Below, one piece after another: positions 7,916 to 17,427 of a stretch of 64,000 nucleotides of DNA. A program made the position numbers and the translations under genes. The notes beneath the pieces were generated by a model that had not been told where the DNA came from, ran no database searches, and saw nothing but the letters and a program-made list of their open reading frames with translations. Positions within the stretch are counted from its first letter, which is position 1. Each line of letters opens with the position of its first letter. Source of the DNA: Sphingomonas jatrophae (GTDB lineage: Bacteria; Pseudomonadota; Alphaproteobacteria; Sphingomonadales; Sphingomonadaceae); assembly GCF_900113315.1 (NCBI RefSeq), contig NZ_FOZG01000001.1, forward strand, positions 1,488,001 to 1,552,000, read 5' to 3'.

Positions 7916-9850
7916 ATGTTGAGCCTTTTCGTCGCCGCCGCGCTGGCGGGGATGCCGCCGAAACTGCTTCCCCGTCCCTCGGCGATGACTGTGCAGGCGG
8001 GCGGCGTGCCGATCACGACGGTGCGGATAGACGGAGGCGGCGATGCGGCGGAGCGCCTGACGCAGCTGCTTGCGACGCAGCGCATCGGCTCCGCGCCGAC
8101 GGGCTATGCCGTGCGCTTCCGCCGCGTGGCTGGACTGCCCGGCGAAGGCTATCGCCTGACGACTGACGAGGACGGCGCGACGATCAGCGCGTCGGATGAT
8201 GCCGGTGCCCTCTATGGTGCCGTCACCTTCTGGCAGCTGGTGACGCAGGACGCCGCGCACCATCTGCCCTTCGTCGCGATCGAGGATGCGCCGCGCTTCG
8301 CCTGGCGCGGCGTGATGCTGGATAGCGCCCGTCACTTTCAGTCGCCCGCCTTCGTCCGCTCGCTGATCGACTGGATGGCGGCCAACAAGCTCAATCGGCT
8401 GCACTGGCACCTGGTCGACGATCAGGGCTGGCGCATCCAGATCAGGAAATATCCCCGCCTGACCGACGTCTCCGCCTGGCGTCGGCCCGCCACCGCACCC
8501 GGCGCTCCGCCCCTGCCCGCTACCGGCGGCTTCTACACGCAGGACGAGATCCGCGGCATCGTCGCTTATGCCGCGGCCCGTAACGTCACGATCGTGCCCG
8601 AGATCGAAATGCCCGGTCACGCCGTCTCGGCGATCCGCGCTTATCCGAAGCTCGGCATGGGCGTGCCCTTGCCCGACAATGTCTGGTCCGATTGGGGCGT
8701 CTATCCGTGGCTCTACAATACGGATGAAGCGACGTTCGGCTTCCTTGAGGACGTGCTCGACGAGGTGATGACCCTGTTCCCGTCGCCGTGGATCCATCTC
8801 GGCGGCGACGAGGCGGTGAAGGACCAGTGGAAGGCCGATCCCGCCACGCAGGCGCGGATCAAGGCGCTCGGCCTGAAGGACGAGAATGCGCTGCAAGGCT
8901 GGTTCATGGCGCGGCTCGGTGCCTATCTCGAGCGTCACGGCCGCCGCATGATCGGGTGGGACGAGATCCTTGAGGGCGGGGTGCCGCGCGATGCGACGAT
9001 CATGTCGTGGCGCGGCGTCGATGGCGCGCTTGCCGCCGCCAAGGCCGGGCACGATGCGATCCTCAGCCCCGCCCCCACGCTCTACCTCGATCATCGCCAG
9101 GGCAGTGGGGCGGACGAACCGCCGGGGCGGGGCAAGGTGATCAGCCTGGCGGATGTCTACGCCTTCGATCCGGCACCGCCATCGCTCGACGCGGCCACCC
9201 GGCGCCACCTGCTCGGCCTGCAGGGCAATCTCTGGACGGAGCATGTCCGCACCGAGGCGCGCGCGGCATGGCAACTCTTCCCCCGGGCCAGTGCGATCGC
9301 CGAGATCGGCTGGTCGACCACGCAGGACAGCTATGCCGGCTTCGTCGATCGGCTGTCTCCGCACCTCGCCCGGCTCACGCCGCTCGGTCTCGCCGCCGCC
9401 GACAGCGCCTTCCGCGTGCCGCCGCCGGCAGATTTCGCGCCCTGCACCGACAAGCTCGTCCTGAACCTTGAGGATGATTATCCCGCGGCCGGTCCCCGCG
9501 CTCGCTTCGTCGTCGACATCCTCAATCCCTGCTGGCTGCGGAAAGGTGCCGGCGGCGCCCGCCGGATCGCGCTCACCGTTGGGCAGTTGCCGTTCAACTT
9601 CCAGCTGGGTGCGGACCGCGCCAAGATCACCTTCCGTCCGCCCGCGACGCCCGCAGGCGAGTTCGAGGTGCGCGCGGGCTGCGACGGAGAGCGACTGGCG
9701 GTGCTGCCGCTGGCCGAGGCCGCGCGGCACCCCGGCATCACCCGAATCGAGGCGCCGCTGGCGCGCTCGGCGGACACGCTCTGCATCACCTATACGGCGA
9801 GGGGCCCTGATCCGCTGTGGGGGCTGGCCGGGGTCGAGCTGCTGCCATGA
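7916..9850 (+). CDS. beta-N-acetylhexosaminidase, GH20
   Basis: A 644-aa GH20 enzyme that releases terminal GlcNAc from chitooligosaccharides. The N-terminal domain (about 10-115) precedes the catalytic barrel, which has HWHLVDDQGWRIQIRKYP and the GH20 catalytic pair in HLGGDEAVKDQW (D298, E299). A beta-rich C-terminal domain follows from about residue 510. The N-terminus is hydrophobic (MLSLFVAAALAG), suggesting export to the periplasm, though the signal peptide is short. It overlaps the next gene by 4 bp (ATGA), so hydrolysis and PTS uptake are coupled. Confidence 0.93.
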   Translation: MLSLFVAAALAGMPPKLLPRPSAMTVQAGGVPITTVRIDGGGDAAERLTQLLATQRIGSAPTGYAVRFRRVAGLPGEGYRLTTDEDGATISASDDAGALYGAVTFWQLVTQDAAHHLPFVAIEDAPRFAWRGVMLDSARHFQSPAFVRSLIDWMAANKLNRLHWHLVDDQGWRIQIRKYPRLTDVSAWRRPATAPGAPPLPATGGFYTQDEIRGIVAYAAARNVTIVPEIEMPGHAVSAIRAYPKLGMGVPLPDNVWSDWGVYPWLYNTDEATFGFLEDVLDEVMTLFPSPWIHLGGDEAVKDQWKADPATQARIKALGLKDENALQGWFMARLGAYLERHGRRMIGWDEILEGGVPRDATIMSWRGVDGALAAAKAGHDAILSPAPTLYLDHRQGSGADEPPGRGKVISLADVYAFDPAPPSLDAATRRHLLGLQGNLWTEHVRTEARAAWQLFPRASAIAEIGWSTTQDSYAGFVDRLSPHLARLTPLGLAAADSAFRVPPPADFAPCTDKLVLNLEDDYPAAGPRARFVVDILNPCWLRKGAGGARRIALTVGQLPFNFQLGADRAKITFRPPATPAGEFEVRAGCDGERLAVLPLAEAARHPGITRIEAPLARSADTLCITYTARGPDPLWGLAGVELLP

Positions 9851-12282
9851 GCGAGGTGACGCTGCACGCGCCGCTGGCCGGCCTGCTGGTGCCGCTCGGC
9901 GCCGTGCCCGATCCGGTGTTCGGCGAGGGCATGATGGGCGACGGCTTCGCCATCGACCCGATCGAAGGCGTGCTGCGCGCCCCTGCCCCTGGCCGCATCC
10001 TCTCCATTCCCGCGAGCGGCCATGCGGTGACGATGAAGCTGGAGAACGGTGTCGACCTGCTGATCCACATCGGGCTGGAGACGGTGGCGCTGAACGGCGT
10101 GGGGTTCGAGGCGGTCGCGCGTGCCGGGGATACCGTCCGCACGGGCGATCCGCTGATCCGGTTCGATCTCGACGCGGTCGGTCTCGCCGCACGAGACCTG
10201 ATCACGCCGCTCGTTGCGACGAGTGACGGAGCGCGCGTGACGCTCGCGGCCCAGACTGGCCTCGTTGCCGCGGGTACGCCGATCGGCCGCGTGACCGGCA
10301 CCGTCGCCGCGGCAACGGTGCGCGAAGCCGAGAGCCGGCGCGAGACGCGCGTCATCGACGTCACAGCACCGAACGGCATCCATGCCCGCCCCGCCGCACG
10401 CATCGTCGCGCTGTTGAAGCCCTACGCCGCGGAGGTCACGCTTTACCTGGGTGAGCGCAGCGCGTCCGCACGCAGCACGGTGGCGCTGCTGGCGCTTGCC
10501 GCCAAGCGCGGCGACAGGATCGATGCGGAGGCGGTCGGCGCAGACGCAGACGCAGCCTTGGCCGCACTCGCCGCTTTCGCCACCGAACGCTTCGGCGACG
10601 AAGCCTCCCCGGCCCCGACACCAGCCGCCCCGCCGCGCCAGCGCGAAGGCGGCATCTGCGCGGTGCCGGGGCTGGCGATCGGCCACGCGCTGACCTTCCG
10701 TGCGCCGGAGATCGCGGTCGAGCATGACGGCGGCGGCGTCGAGCATGAGCGCGCCGCCCTCACCGAGGCCCGCCACGCCGTCGCCGCCGGGCTGCGGGGT
10801 GAGATCGGGGAGGCGCATCGCGCCCTGCTCGAGGATCCGGCCCTGATCGCTGCAGCCGACACCCAGATCGCCGCCGGCCGCAGCGCCGGCTTCGCCTGGC
10901 GGCAGGCCATCGCGGAAGCTGCGGGCGTGCTGCGCGCCACCGGCGATGCGCTGCTGATCGAGCGGGTGGCGGATCTGGAGGATGTCGCGCGGCAGGTGAT
11001 CGCTCGCCTGAGCGGTGCCGAGCCACGGGCGATGTCGCTGCCGAACGACACGATCCTGATCGCCGAGGATCTGCTGCCCTCGCAATTTCTCGCGCTGGAT
11101 CGGGCGCGGCTCGCCGGCATCTGCACCGCGTCCGGTGGGCCGACCGCACATGTCGCAATCCTCGCCGCGGCGGCCGGCGTGCCGATGGTCGTCGCTGCCG
11201 GCCCGGACGTGCTCGCGATTGCGGACGGCGAGACGGTGATCCTCGACGCCGATCACGGAAGCATCGAGCGCGCGCCCGACATCGACCGGCTCGCCGCCGC
11301 CGCCGCGGCCATCGCTGCGGCGCGCGAGCGGCGGGCCGCGCAGGCGAAAGCGGCGCAGGCCCCCTGCGTCATGGCGGATGGCACACGCATTGAGATCTTC
11401 GCCAATCTCGGCTCGGTCGAGGATGCCGCCATGGCAGTGTCGGCCGGCGCCGAAGGGTGCGGGCTGCTGCGCACCGAATTTTTGTTCCTCGACCGCGCCG
11501 CCCCACCCGATGAGGCCGAGCAGCGCACGCTCTATGCCCGGATCGCCGCGGCGCTGGGCGAGCGGCCGCTGATCCTGCGCACGCTCGACATCGGCGGCGA
11601 CAAGCCCGTGCCGTACCTGCCCCGCATCGCCGAGGAGAATCCGGCGCTCGGCCTGCGCGGCATCCGGCTCGGTCTCGCCCGGCCCGACCTGCTCGACACG
11701 CAGCTTCGCGCGGCCGTGTCGGCAATCCCCGGCGAACAATGCCGCATCATGCTGCCGATGATCGTCGATGTGGCCGAACTGGCCGCCATCCGCGCGCGCC
11801 TGGCCCAGGCGCTTGCCGACACCGGTCGTACCGCGCCCGTCCAGCTGGGTGTGATGATCGAGACGCCCGCCGCCGCGCTGCTGGCCGACCAGCTCGCCGC
11901 GGAAGCGGACTTCTTCTCGATCGGCACCAACGATCTGACGCAGTACGTTCTCGCCTGCGATCGCGGCAACGCCGCGGTGTCGGACAAGGTGGATGCGCTG
12001 CACCCGGCCGTGCTGCGCCTGATCGGCCATGCCGCCCGTGCGGCGGCGGCGCGCGGCCGGTGGACGGGCGTGTGCGGCGGGCTGGCGGCCGATCCTGCCG
12101 CCGCCGCGCTGCTGATCGGCCTCGGCATCACCAAGCTGTCCGCCCCGCCCGGCATGATCCCCGCGCTGAAGGCGGCCGTTCGGGAGCTATCGATGCCGGA
12201 GTGCGTCACGCTGGCGGAGCGCGCCTGCGCTGCGGCATCGCCCCACGCCGTCCGCGCATTGCTGGCGGGAGCCGCGGCATGA
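9847..12282 (+). CDS. nagF: multiphosphoryl transfer protein, EIIA-HPr-EI fusion
   Basis: An 811-aa cytoplasmic fusion of three PTS proteins. EIIA(Glc-like) is about 1-150 with the phospho-His in LLIHIGLE (H74). HPr is about 165-250 with GIHARPAAR (H179). Enzyme I is about 275-811 with GGPTAHVAI (H435), the PEP-site block GTNDLTQYV and the catalytic cysteine in VCGG (C743). It passes phosphate from PEP to the IICB permease encoded next. The same EIIA-HPr-EI order is known for NagF in other GlcNAc systems. The start at 9847 gives a 4-bp overlap with the hexosaminidase, and its stop overlaps nagE by 4 bp. Confidence 0.95.
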   Translation: MSEVTLHAPLAGLLVPLGAVPDPVFGEGMMGDGFAIDPIEGVLRAPAPGRILSIPASGHAVTMKLENGVDLLIHIGLETVALNGVGFEAVARAGDTVRTGDPLIRFDLDAVGLAARDLITPLVATSDGARVTLAAQTGLVAAGTPIGRVTGTVAAATVREAESRRETRVIDVTAPNGIHARPAARIVALLKPYAAEVTLYLGERSASARSTVALLALAAKRGDRIDAEAVGADADAALAALAAFATERFGDEASPAPTPAAPPRQREGGICAVPGLAIGHALTFRAPEIAVEHDGGGVEHERAALTEARHAVAAGLRGEIGEAHRALLEDPALIAAADTQIAAGRSAGFAWRQAIAEAAGVLRATGDALLIERVADLEDVARQVIARLSGAEPRAMSLPNDTILIAEDLLPSQFLALDRARLAGICTASGGPTAHVAILAAAAGVPMVVAAGPDVLAIADGETVILDADHGSIERAPDIDRLAAAAAAIAAARERRAAQAKAAQAPCVMADGTRIEIFANLGSVEDAAMAVSAGAEGCGLLRTEFLFLDRAAPPDEAEQRTLYARIAAALGERPLILRTLDIGGDKPVPYLPRIAEENPALGLRGIRLGLARPDLLDTQLRAAVSAIPGEQCRIMLPMIVDVAELAAIRARLAQALADTGRTAPVQLGVMIETPAAALLADQLAAEADFFSIGTNDLTQYVLACDRGNAAVSDKVDALHPAVLRLIGHAARAAAARGRWTGVCGGLAADPAAAALLIGLGITKLSAPPGMIPALKAAVRELSMPECVTLAERACAAASPHAVRALLAGAAA

Positions 12283-13970
12283 GGCGGATGGGCGCCCTCT
12301 TGCTGGAGCGGTGCCAGCCGCTCGGCCGCGCGCTGATGCTGCCCATCGCGGTGCTGCCGATCGCGGCCTTGCTGCTGCGGCTCGGCCAGCCGGACATGCT
12401 GGACATCGGCTTCGTCGCGGCCGCAGGCGACGCGATCTTCGCCAATCTCGGCCTGCTGTTCGCGATCGGCGTCGCGGTGGGGCTGGCGCGGGAGAATCAC
12501 GGTGCCGCGGGCCTTGCCGGCGTCGTCTGCTTCCTCGTCGCGACGAAGGGAGCGGAAGCGCTGCTCGACGCGCCGGCGGGACTGGCAGACGTGGCCGCCT
12601 GGAAAGCGAAGGAGATCGCCAAGCTGAGCGTGCCCGCCGGCATCGTCTCGGGCGTGACGGCGGGCACGCTCTACAATCGCTTCGCTGCGATCCAGCTGCC
12701 GGCCTATCTCGGCTTCTTCGCCGGCCGCCGCTTCGTGCCGATCGTCAGCGGATGCGCGGGCATTCTGCTCGCCGCAGTGTTCGGCACCGCCTTTCCGTGG
12801 TTCGAGGCCGGGGTCGATACGCTCAGCCGCTGGGTGGTGACGGCAGGGCCGCTCGGCCTGTTCGTCTACGGCCTGCTCAACCGGCTGCTACTGGTGACGG
12901 GCCTGCACCACATCCTCAACAACATCGCCTGGTTCCTGATCGGCGACTTCCACGGCGCGACCGGCGATCTCAAGCGCTTCTTCGCCGGCGATCCGAGCGC
13001 CGGCGGGTTCATGGCGGGCTTCTTCCCGGTAATGATGTTCGGCCTGCCCGCCGCCTGCCTCGCCATGTACCGCGCCGCGGCGCCCGGCCGCCGCAAGAGC
13101 GTGGCGGGCCTGTATCTCAGCCTGGCGCTGACTGCCTTTCTGACGGGCGTGACCGAACCGATCGAGTTCAGCTTCCTGTTTCTCGCCCCGGCCCTGTTCC
13201 TCGTCCACGCGGTGCTGACGGGCGTTGCGATGGTGGTGATGGCGCTGCTGGGGGTGAAGCTCGGCTTCGGCTTTTCGGCGGGCCTGCTCGATTACGTGCT
13301 GAACTTCGGGCTCGCCACCCGGCCGCTGCTGCTGCTTCCGATCGGCCTGGCCTATGCAGCGCTCTACTACGTCGTGTTCGGATGGTGCATCCGCCGCTTC
13401 GACCTGAAGACACCCGGCCGCGACGCTGAGGCGGCTGCACTCTCCACTGTGAGCGGAGATCGAGCGGCCGCAATGATCGCCGCCTTGGGCGGGCGCGACA
13501 ATCTGCTGGAGATCGCTGCCTGCACCACCAGATTACGCCTCGTCGTGCAGGATCAGGCGCGCGTCGCCGACGACACGCTCCGCAGCCTGGGTGCCCGGGG
13601 CGTCGTGCGCCTCGCGCGCGGCGCGGTGCAGGTCGTGATCGGCACGGAAGCGGACCAGCTTGCCACGGAGATGCGCTCCCATCGCGGACAGACGACAGCG
13701 CGGACCGCCATCGACCTGCCCCGGATGCGCCTCGCGCTCGAACCTGCGGGCGTCACGCGGATCGAGCGCCGTGGCCAGCGCGTGATCGCCCTGTGCACGC
13801 GGCCCGAAGCGGCGGACCTGGACGCGCTCCGATCCGCAGGCGCACTGGGCGTGACGCGCACGCCGTCTGCGGTCCACCTTCTCGCGGAGTGGAGTGACGC
13901 GGATACGCCGGCGCTGCTGCCGGCGAACCGCGGCGGGCAAGCAGGAGATCAGCGGATCTCCGCTGCTTGA
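12279..13970 (+). CDS. nagE: GlcNAc-specific PTS permease, EIICB with an extra IIB-like tail
   Basis: A 563-aa inner-membrane permease. The IIC domain (about 1-375) has many transmembrane segments and the glucose-superfamily blocks GFFPVMMFGLPAA and TGVTEPIEFSFLFLAP. The IIB domain (about 395-470) has the phospho-cysteine in IAACTTRLRL (C415). After it, residues about 480-545 look like a second, degenerate IIB: LDALRSAGALGVTRTPSAVHLL matches the end of the first copy, but the CxTRLR site is lost. It takes in GlcNAc as GlcNAc-6-P for NagA. The start at 12279 overlaps nagF by 4 bp. Confidence 0.92.
   Translation: MRRMGALLLERCQPLGRALMLPIAVLPIAALLLRLGQPDMLDIGFVAAAGDAIFANLGLLFAIGVAVGLARENHGAAGLAGVVCFLVATKGAEALLDAPAGLADVAAWKAKEIAKLSVPAGIVSGVTAGTLYNRFAAIQLPAYLGFFAGRRFVPIVSGCAGILLAAVFGTAFPWFEAGVDTLSRWVVTAGPLGLFVYGLLNRLLLVTGLHHILNNIAWFLIGDFHGATGDLKRFFAGDPSAGGFMAGFFPVMMFGLPAACLAMYRAAAPGRRKSVAGLYLSLALTAFLTGVTEPIEFSFLFLAPALFLVHAVLTGVAMVVMALLGVKLGFGFSAGLLDYVLNFGLATRPLLLLPIGLAYAALYYVVFGWCIRRFDLKTPGRDAEAAALSTVSGDRAAAMIAALGGRDNLLEIAACTTRLRLVVQDQARVADDTLRSLGARGVVRLARGAVQVVIGTEADQLATEMRSHRGQTTARTAIDLPRMRLALEPAGVTRIERRGQRVIALCTRPEAADLDALRSAGALGVTRTPSAVHLLAEWSDADTPALLPANRGGQAGDQRISAA
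13938..13969. terminator. hairpin at the nagE / CoA-transferase convergent junction
   Basis: CAAGCAG+GAGATC (13938-13950) pairs with GATCTC and CTGCTTG (13955-13969) with a 4-nt loop and a 2-nt bulge. It lies over the last codons of nagE, 4 bp from the stop of the convergent CoA-transferase gene. There is no T-run; it may serve both strands. Confidence 0.4.
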
Positions 13971-13973
13971 GCC

Positions 13974-14618
13974 CTACCGCAGGTTTACTTCATAAGCGGC
14001 GCTGGTCTTTGCCTGCACCTCTTCGGCGGTCACGCCCGGCGCCAGTTCGATCAGCTTGAACGGGCTCTGATGGTCTGCGCGCTGGAAGACGGCGAGGTCG
14101 GTGACGATCATGTCGACCACGTTCTTGCCCGTCAGCGGCAGCGTGCAGGCGGGGATGAACTTGGGGCTGCCGTCCTTGGCGGTGTGCTCCATGACGACGA
14201 TGATCTTCTTCACGCCGGCGACGAGGTCCATCGCGCCGCCCATGCCCTTCACCATCTTGCCCGGGATCATCCAGTTGGCAATGTCGCCGTCCTGGCTTAC
14301 CTCCATCGCGCCGAGCACCGTCAGGTCGATATGCCCGCCGCGGATCATGGCAAAGCTGTCGGCGGACGAGAAATAGCTGGACGAGGGGAGCTGGCTGATC
14401 GTCTGCTTGCCCGCATTGATCAGGTCGGGATCGACCTCGTCATCATAGGGGAAGGGCCCGATGCCGAGCATGCCGTTCTCGCTCTGGAGCGTCACCTCCA
14501 TGCCCGAAGGGATGTTGTTGGCGACCAGCGTCGGGATACCGATGCCGAGATTGACGTAGAAGCCGTCCTGCAGCTCCATGGCAGCGCGCGCCGCCATCTG
14601 GTTGCGATCCCACGGCAT
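13974..14618 (-). CDS. scoB: 3-oxoacid CoA-transferase subunit B
   Basis: The 214-aa beta subunit of a class I CoA-transferase. It shows the PTLVANNI block and [11 protein letters not shown], where the glutamate forms the CoA thioester, plus [18 protein letters not shown], typical of succinyl-CoA:3-ketoacid (acetoacetate) transferases. It works with subunit A, whose stop codon shares a base with this start (14618). The pair would move CoA between succinyl-CoA and acetoacetate, or butyrate-type acids, in the cytoplasm. Substrate choice cannot be read from sequence alone. It is convergent with nagE. Confidence 0.92.
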   Translation of the reverse strand: MPWDRNQMAARAAMELQDGFYVNLGIGIPTLVANNIPSGMEVTLQSENGMLGIGPFPYDDEVDPDLINAGKQTISQLPSSSYFSSADSFAMIRGGHIDLTVLGAMEVSQDGDIANWMIPGKMVKGMGGAMDLVAGVKKIIVVMEHTAKDGSPKFIPACTLPLTGKNVVDMIVTDLAVFQRADHQSPFKLIELAPGVTAEEVQAKTSAAYEVNLR

Positions 14619-15349
14619 CAGACTTCGCTCCCCGCAGCCGCCGGCGTCGCCTCGCGCGCCCGCGTCGTCCTGAACTCGATATGCTTGTCATATGGCGCGC
14701 CGAGCACGATGCGCTTGATGTAGATGCCGGGCACATGGATGGCGTCGGGGTCGAGCGACCCCACCGGCACGATCTCCTCGACCTCGGCCACGGTGTTGTA
14801 GCTGGCGGTGGCGGCCGGCTGGTTGAAGTTCCGCGCGGTCTTGCGGAAGATCAGGTTGCCCGCTTCATCCGCCTTCCAGCCCTTCACGATCGACAGGTCG
14901 GCGCGGATGCCGCGCTCGAGGACGTAGGTCTCCCCGTCAAACTCCTTCAGCTCCTTACCTTCGGCGACAAGCGTGCCGACGCCCGTCTTGGTGTAGAAGC
15001 CGGGGATCCCCGCCCCGCCCGCGCGCAACCGCTCGGCCAGCGTCCCTTGCGGGCAGAATTCAACCTCCAGCTCACCCGAGAGATATTGCCGCTCGAACTC
15101 CTTATTCTCGCCGACATAGGAGGAGATCATCTTGGCCACCTGACGCGTGCGCAGCAGCTTGCCCAGCCCCACGCCGTCGATGCCCGCATTGTTCGACACG
15201 CAGACGAGCCCCTTCGTGCCCGCCGCCTGGATCGCATCGATCAGCCGCTCGGGGATGCCGCACAGGCCGAAGCCGCCACTGGCGATCGTCATGCCGTCAT
15301 GCAGCAGCCCTTCGAGCGCGGCCTCGGCACTGGGATAGACCTTCTGCAT
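14618..15349 (-). CDS. scoA: 3-oxoacid CoA-transferase subunit A
   Basis: The 243-aa alpha subunit of the class I CoA-transferase encoded with scoB. It starts [12 protein letters not shown], has the family block [19 protein letters not shown] (about 20-38) and [14 protein letters not shown], and ends with the [14 protein letters not shown] motif common to ScoA. The start at 15349 was chosen because GGGAG sits five bases upstream; the open frame runs 18 codons further. One-base overlap with scoB implies coupled translation and a heteromeric enzyme. Confidence 0.92.
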   Translation of the reverse strand: MQKVYPSAEAALEGLLHDGMTIASGGFGLCGIPERLIDAIQAAGTKGLVCVSNNAGIDGVGLGKLLRTRQVAKMISSYVGENKEFERQYLSGELEVEFCPQGTLAERLRAGGAGIPGFYTKTGVGTLVAEGKELKEFDGETYVLERGIRADLSIVKGWKADEAGNLIFRKTARNFNQPAATASYNTVAEVEEIVPVGSLDPDAIHVPGIYIKRIVLGAPYDKHIEFRTTRAREATPAAAGSEV

Positions 15350-15441
15350 GCGCACTCCCATTCTGGTCAGGGCGGCGTAACGGGCCGGACGGCGCCGCGT
15401 CAACGCTTCCGCGTCACGGCGGTGGCGGCTAAGCTACCGCG

Positions 15442-17097
15442 ATGACAGATCTGCGCACCGGCGGCCGCATCCTCGTCGATCAACTCGTGGCGCAAGGGTG
15501 CGATCGCATCTTCTGCGTGCCCGGCGAAAGCTACCTTCCGGTGCTGGATGCGCTGGTCGACACGCCCGAAATCGCGCTGGTCGTAGCCCGGCAGGAGGGT
15601 GGCGCCGCCTTCATGGCATGTGCCGACGGCAGCATGACCGGCCGGCCCGGCATCTGCTTCGTCACGCGTGGGCCGGGGGCCACCAACGCCTCGATCGGCG
15701 TGCACGTGGCGATGCAGGACTCGGTGCCGATGATCCTGTTCGTCGGCGATGTGGCGCGCGGCGACCGCGACCGTGAGGCGTTCCAGGAAGTCGATTTCGC
15801 GGCGATGTTCGGCCCGCTGGCGAAGTGGGCGGCGCGGATCGACGATGCCGCGCGCATCCCCGAATATGTCGCGCGGGCCTATGCGACGGCGATGAGCGGG
15901 CGGCCCGGCCCCGTCGTGCTGGCATTGCCCGAGGACATGTTGGGCGATGCCGTGGATGCGGTTGACCGGCCGCTCGTGCTGAAGGCCGCGCAAGGCGCCG
16001 GTGCGCCGATGCTTAACACGCTGGACGAGCTGATCGAGGCAGCCCGCGCGCCACTGGCGATCGTCGGCGGCGCAGGCTGGACGCGTGAGGCGGGTGCGGC
16101 GGTGGCCCGCTGGGCTGAGGGGATCGGCTTGCCGGTCGCCTGTGCCTTCCGTCGGCAGGACGCGATCCCGAACGACAGCCCCATCTATGCAGGCAATCTC
16201 GGCTACGGACCGAATCCAAAGCTCGTCGAGCGGGTGCGCGATGCCGACCTGCTGATCGTGATCGGCGCGCGGCTGGGTGAGGCGACGACGGACGGCTATG
16301 CGCTGATCACGCCCGACCATCCCGGCCAGACGTTGGTGCATGTCCACCCCGACCCGGCAGAGCTCAATCGGGTTCATCAGGCAGGTTACGCGATCTGCGC
16401 CGACGTGACCGCGTTCGCCCGCGCCTTGGACGAGGCAGGCTGGATCTGCTGGAAGGAAGGACTGCACGAGCAGGCCCATGCCGATTGGCTCGCCTGGTCG
16501 ACGCCTACGCCGAATGGCCGGGCGCTCGATCTCGGCCTGTGCGTCGCGCACATGCGCGAGGTGCTGCCGGCGGACAGCATCGTCTGCAACGGCGCGGGCA
16601 ATTTCTCGGGCTGGTTCCACCGCTTCTGGCATTATGCTGCTATGCCGTCGCAGCTGGCGCCGACCGCGGGGGCGATGGGCTACGGCCTGCCCGCGGGGGT
16701 TGCTGCGGCTCTACGCGATCCCGATCGGCAGGTCATCGTCGCGGCGGGCGACGGCGACTTCCTGATGAACGGGCAGGAACTGGCGACCGCGGTGGCGCAG
16801 GGGGCGCGCATGCTGGTGCTGGTGATCGACAATGGCAGCTACGGCACCATCCGCATGCATCAGGAGCGCCGCTATCCCGAGCGTGTGTCGGGCACCGAAC
16901 TCGTCAATCCGGACTTTGCCGCGCTCGCACGGGCTTATGGCTGCTGGGCGGAGACGGTGGAGCGAACGGAAGCGTTCGCGTCGGCGCTGAAACGGGCGAT
17001 GGCCGAGCCTGGTGTTGCGCTGCTGCACCTGAAGACAGAGGTGGAGCAACTCGCGCCTGCCGTCACGATCAGCGGGCTGCGGGGAACGTCCGGCTGA
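15442..17097 (+). CDS. ThDP-dependent enzyme, acetolactate-synthase-like
   Basis: A 551-aa member of the thiamine-diphosphate enzyme superfamily with the standard three domains: Pyr (about 8-170, catalytic glutamate in ARQEGGAAFMA), central Rossmann-like (about 190-320) and PP (about 370-535) with the GDGDFLMNGQELATA and NGSYGT metal/diphosphate motif. Overall it is like the large subunit of acetolactate synthase, but there is no small-subunit gene nearby. Such stand-alone copies may be oxalyl-CoA decarboxylase-, benzaldehyde-lyase- or 2-keto-acid-decarboxylase-like, so I do not assign a substrate. It is divergent from scoA across 92 bp and probably transcribed alone. Confidence 0.85.
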   Translation: MTDLRTGGRILVDQLVAQGCDRIFCVPGESYLPVLDALVDTPEIALVVARQEGGAAFMACADGSMTGRPGICFVTRGPGATNASIGVHVAMQDSVPMILFVGDVARGDRDREAFQEVDFAAMFGPLAKWAARIDDAARIPEYVARAYATAMSGRPGPVVLALPEDMLGDAVDAVDRPLVLKAAQGAGAPMLNTLDELIEAARAPLAIVGGAGWTREAGAAVARWAEGIGLPVACAFRRQDAIPNDSPIYAGNLGYGPNPKLVERVRDADLLIVIGARLGEATTDGYALITPDHPGQTLVHVHPDPAELNRVHQAGYAICADVTAFARALDEAGWICWKEGLHEQAHADWLAWSTPTPNGRALDLGLCVAHMREVLPADSIVCNGAGNFSGWFHRFWHYAAMPSQLAPTAGAMGYGLPAGVAAALRDPDRQVIVAAGDGDFLMNGQELATAVAQGARMLVLVIDNGSYGTIRMHQERRYPERVSGTELVNPDFAALARAYGCWAETVERTEAFASALKRAMAEPGVALLHLKTEVEQLAPAVTISGLRGTSG

Positions 17098-17146
17098 GGC
17101 TCCGGCGGCGTGACCGAACCCATGGCCATGCTGCCGTAACGAAGAA

Positions 17147-17166
17147 GGGGAGGCCTAAGCCTCCCC
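17147..17166. terminator. bidirectional hairpin between the ThDP gene and csbD
   Basis: GGGGAGGC (17147-17154) and GCCTCCCC (17159-17166) form a perfect 8-bp stem with a CTAA loop. It lies between two convergent genes, 50 bp after the ThDP enzyme stop and 9 bp after the csbD stop. Reading leftward it is followed by CTTCTTC, a weak T-rich tail. Confidence 0.6.
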
Positions 17167-17175
17167 CTCGCGATC

Positions 17176-17358
17176 TCAGATCTTGTCGCCGAGCGCGCCC
17201 TTGACGCTGCCCTTGAGGTGCTGCGCCTGACCCTCGGTCTTCTGCGCCTCACCCTCGGCCACGACGTCCGGCCGGTCCTGCGCATCGCCGACGGCCTTCT
17301 TCACTTCGCCGGCGACCTGGTTGGCCACGCCTTTGATCTTGTCGGTCATCTCACCCAT
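17176..17358 (-). CDS. CsbD family stress protein
   Basis: A 60-aa CsbD-like protein: MGEMTDKIKGVANQVAG at the start, repeated KKAVGD / GEAQKTEGQAQ heptad-like segments and GSVKGALGDKI at the end. CsbD proteins are small, very hydrophilic and commonly induced by general stress; their biochemical role is unknown. AGGAG lies upstream of the ATG. It is convergent with the ThDP enzyme gene and shares its terminator hairpin. Length and composition are normal for the family. Confidence 0.88.
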   Translation of the reverse strand: MGEMTDKIKGVANQVAGEVKKAVGDAQDRPDVVAEGEAQKTEGQAQHLKGSVKGALGDKI

Positions 17359-17427
17359 GACATGCTCCTCGCGTTGCGGTTGCGAAGAGAACGAAAGCGG
17401 CCTGCCCCCGTTCCGGTGACAAATGAT

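Noticed and set aside
7799-12030. Two long leftward open frames (about 797 and 746 codons) opposite the hexosaminidase and nagF
   Set aside because: Both lack domains and starts and mirror clear rightward genes with full motifs.
15442-17097. Assignment as IlvB acetolactate synthase
   Set aside because: No IlvH/IlvN small subunit or ilvC neighbour; the motifs only support the ThDP superfamily.
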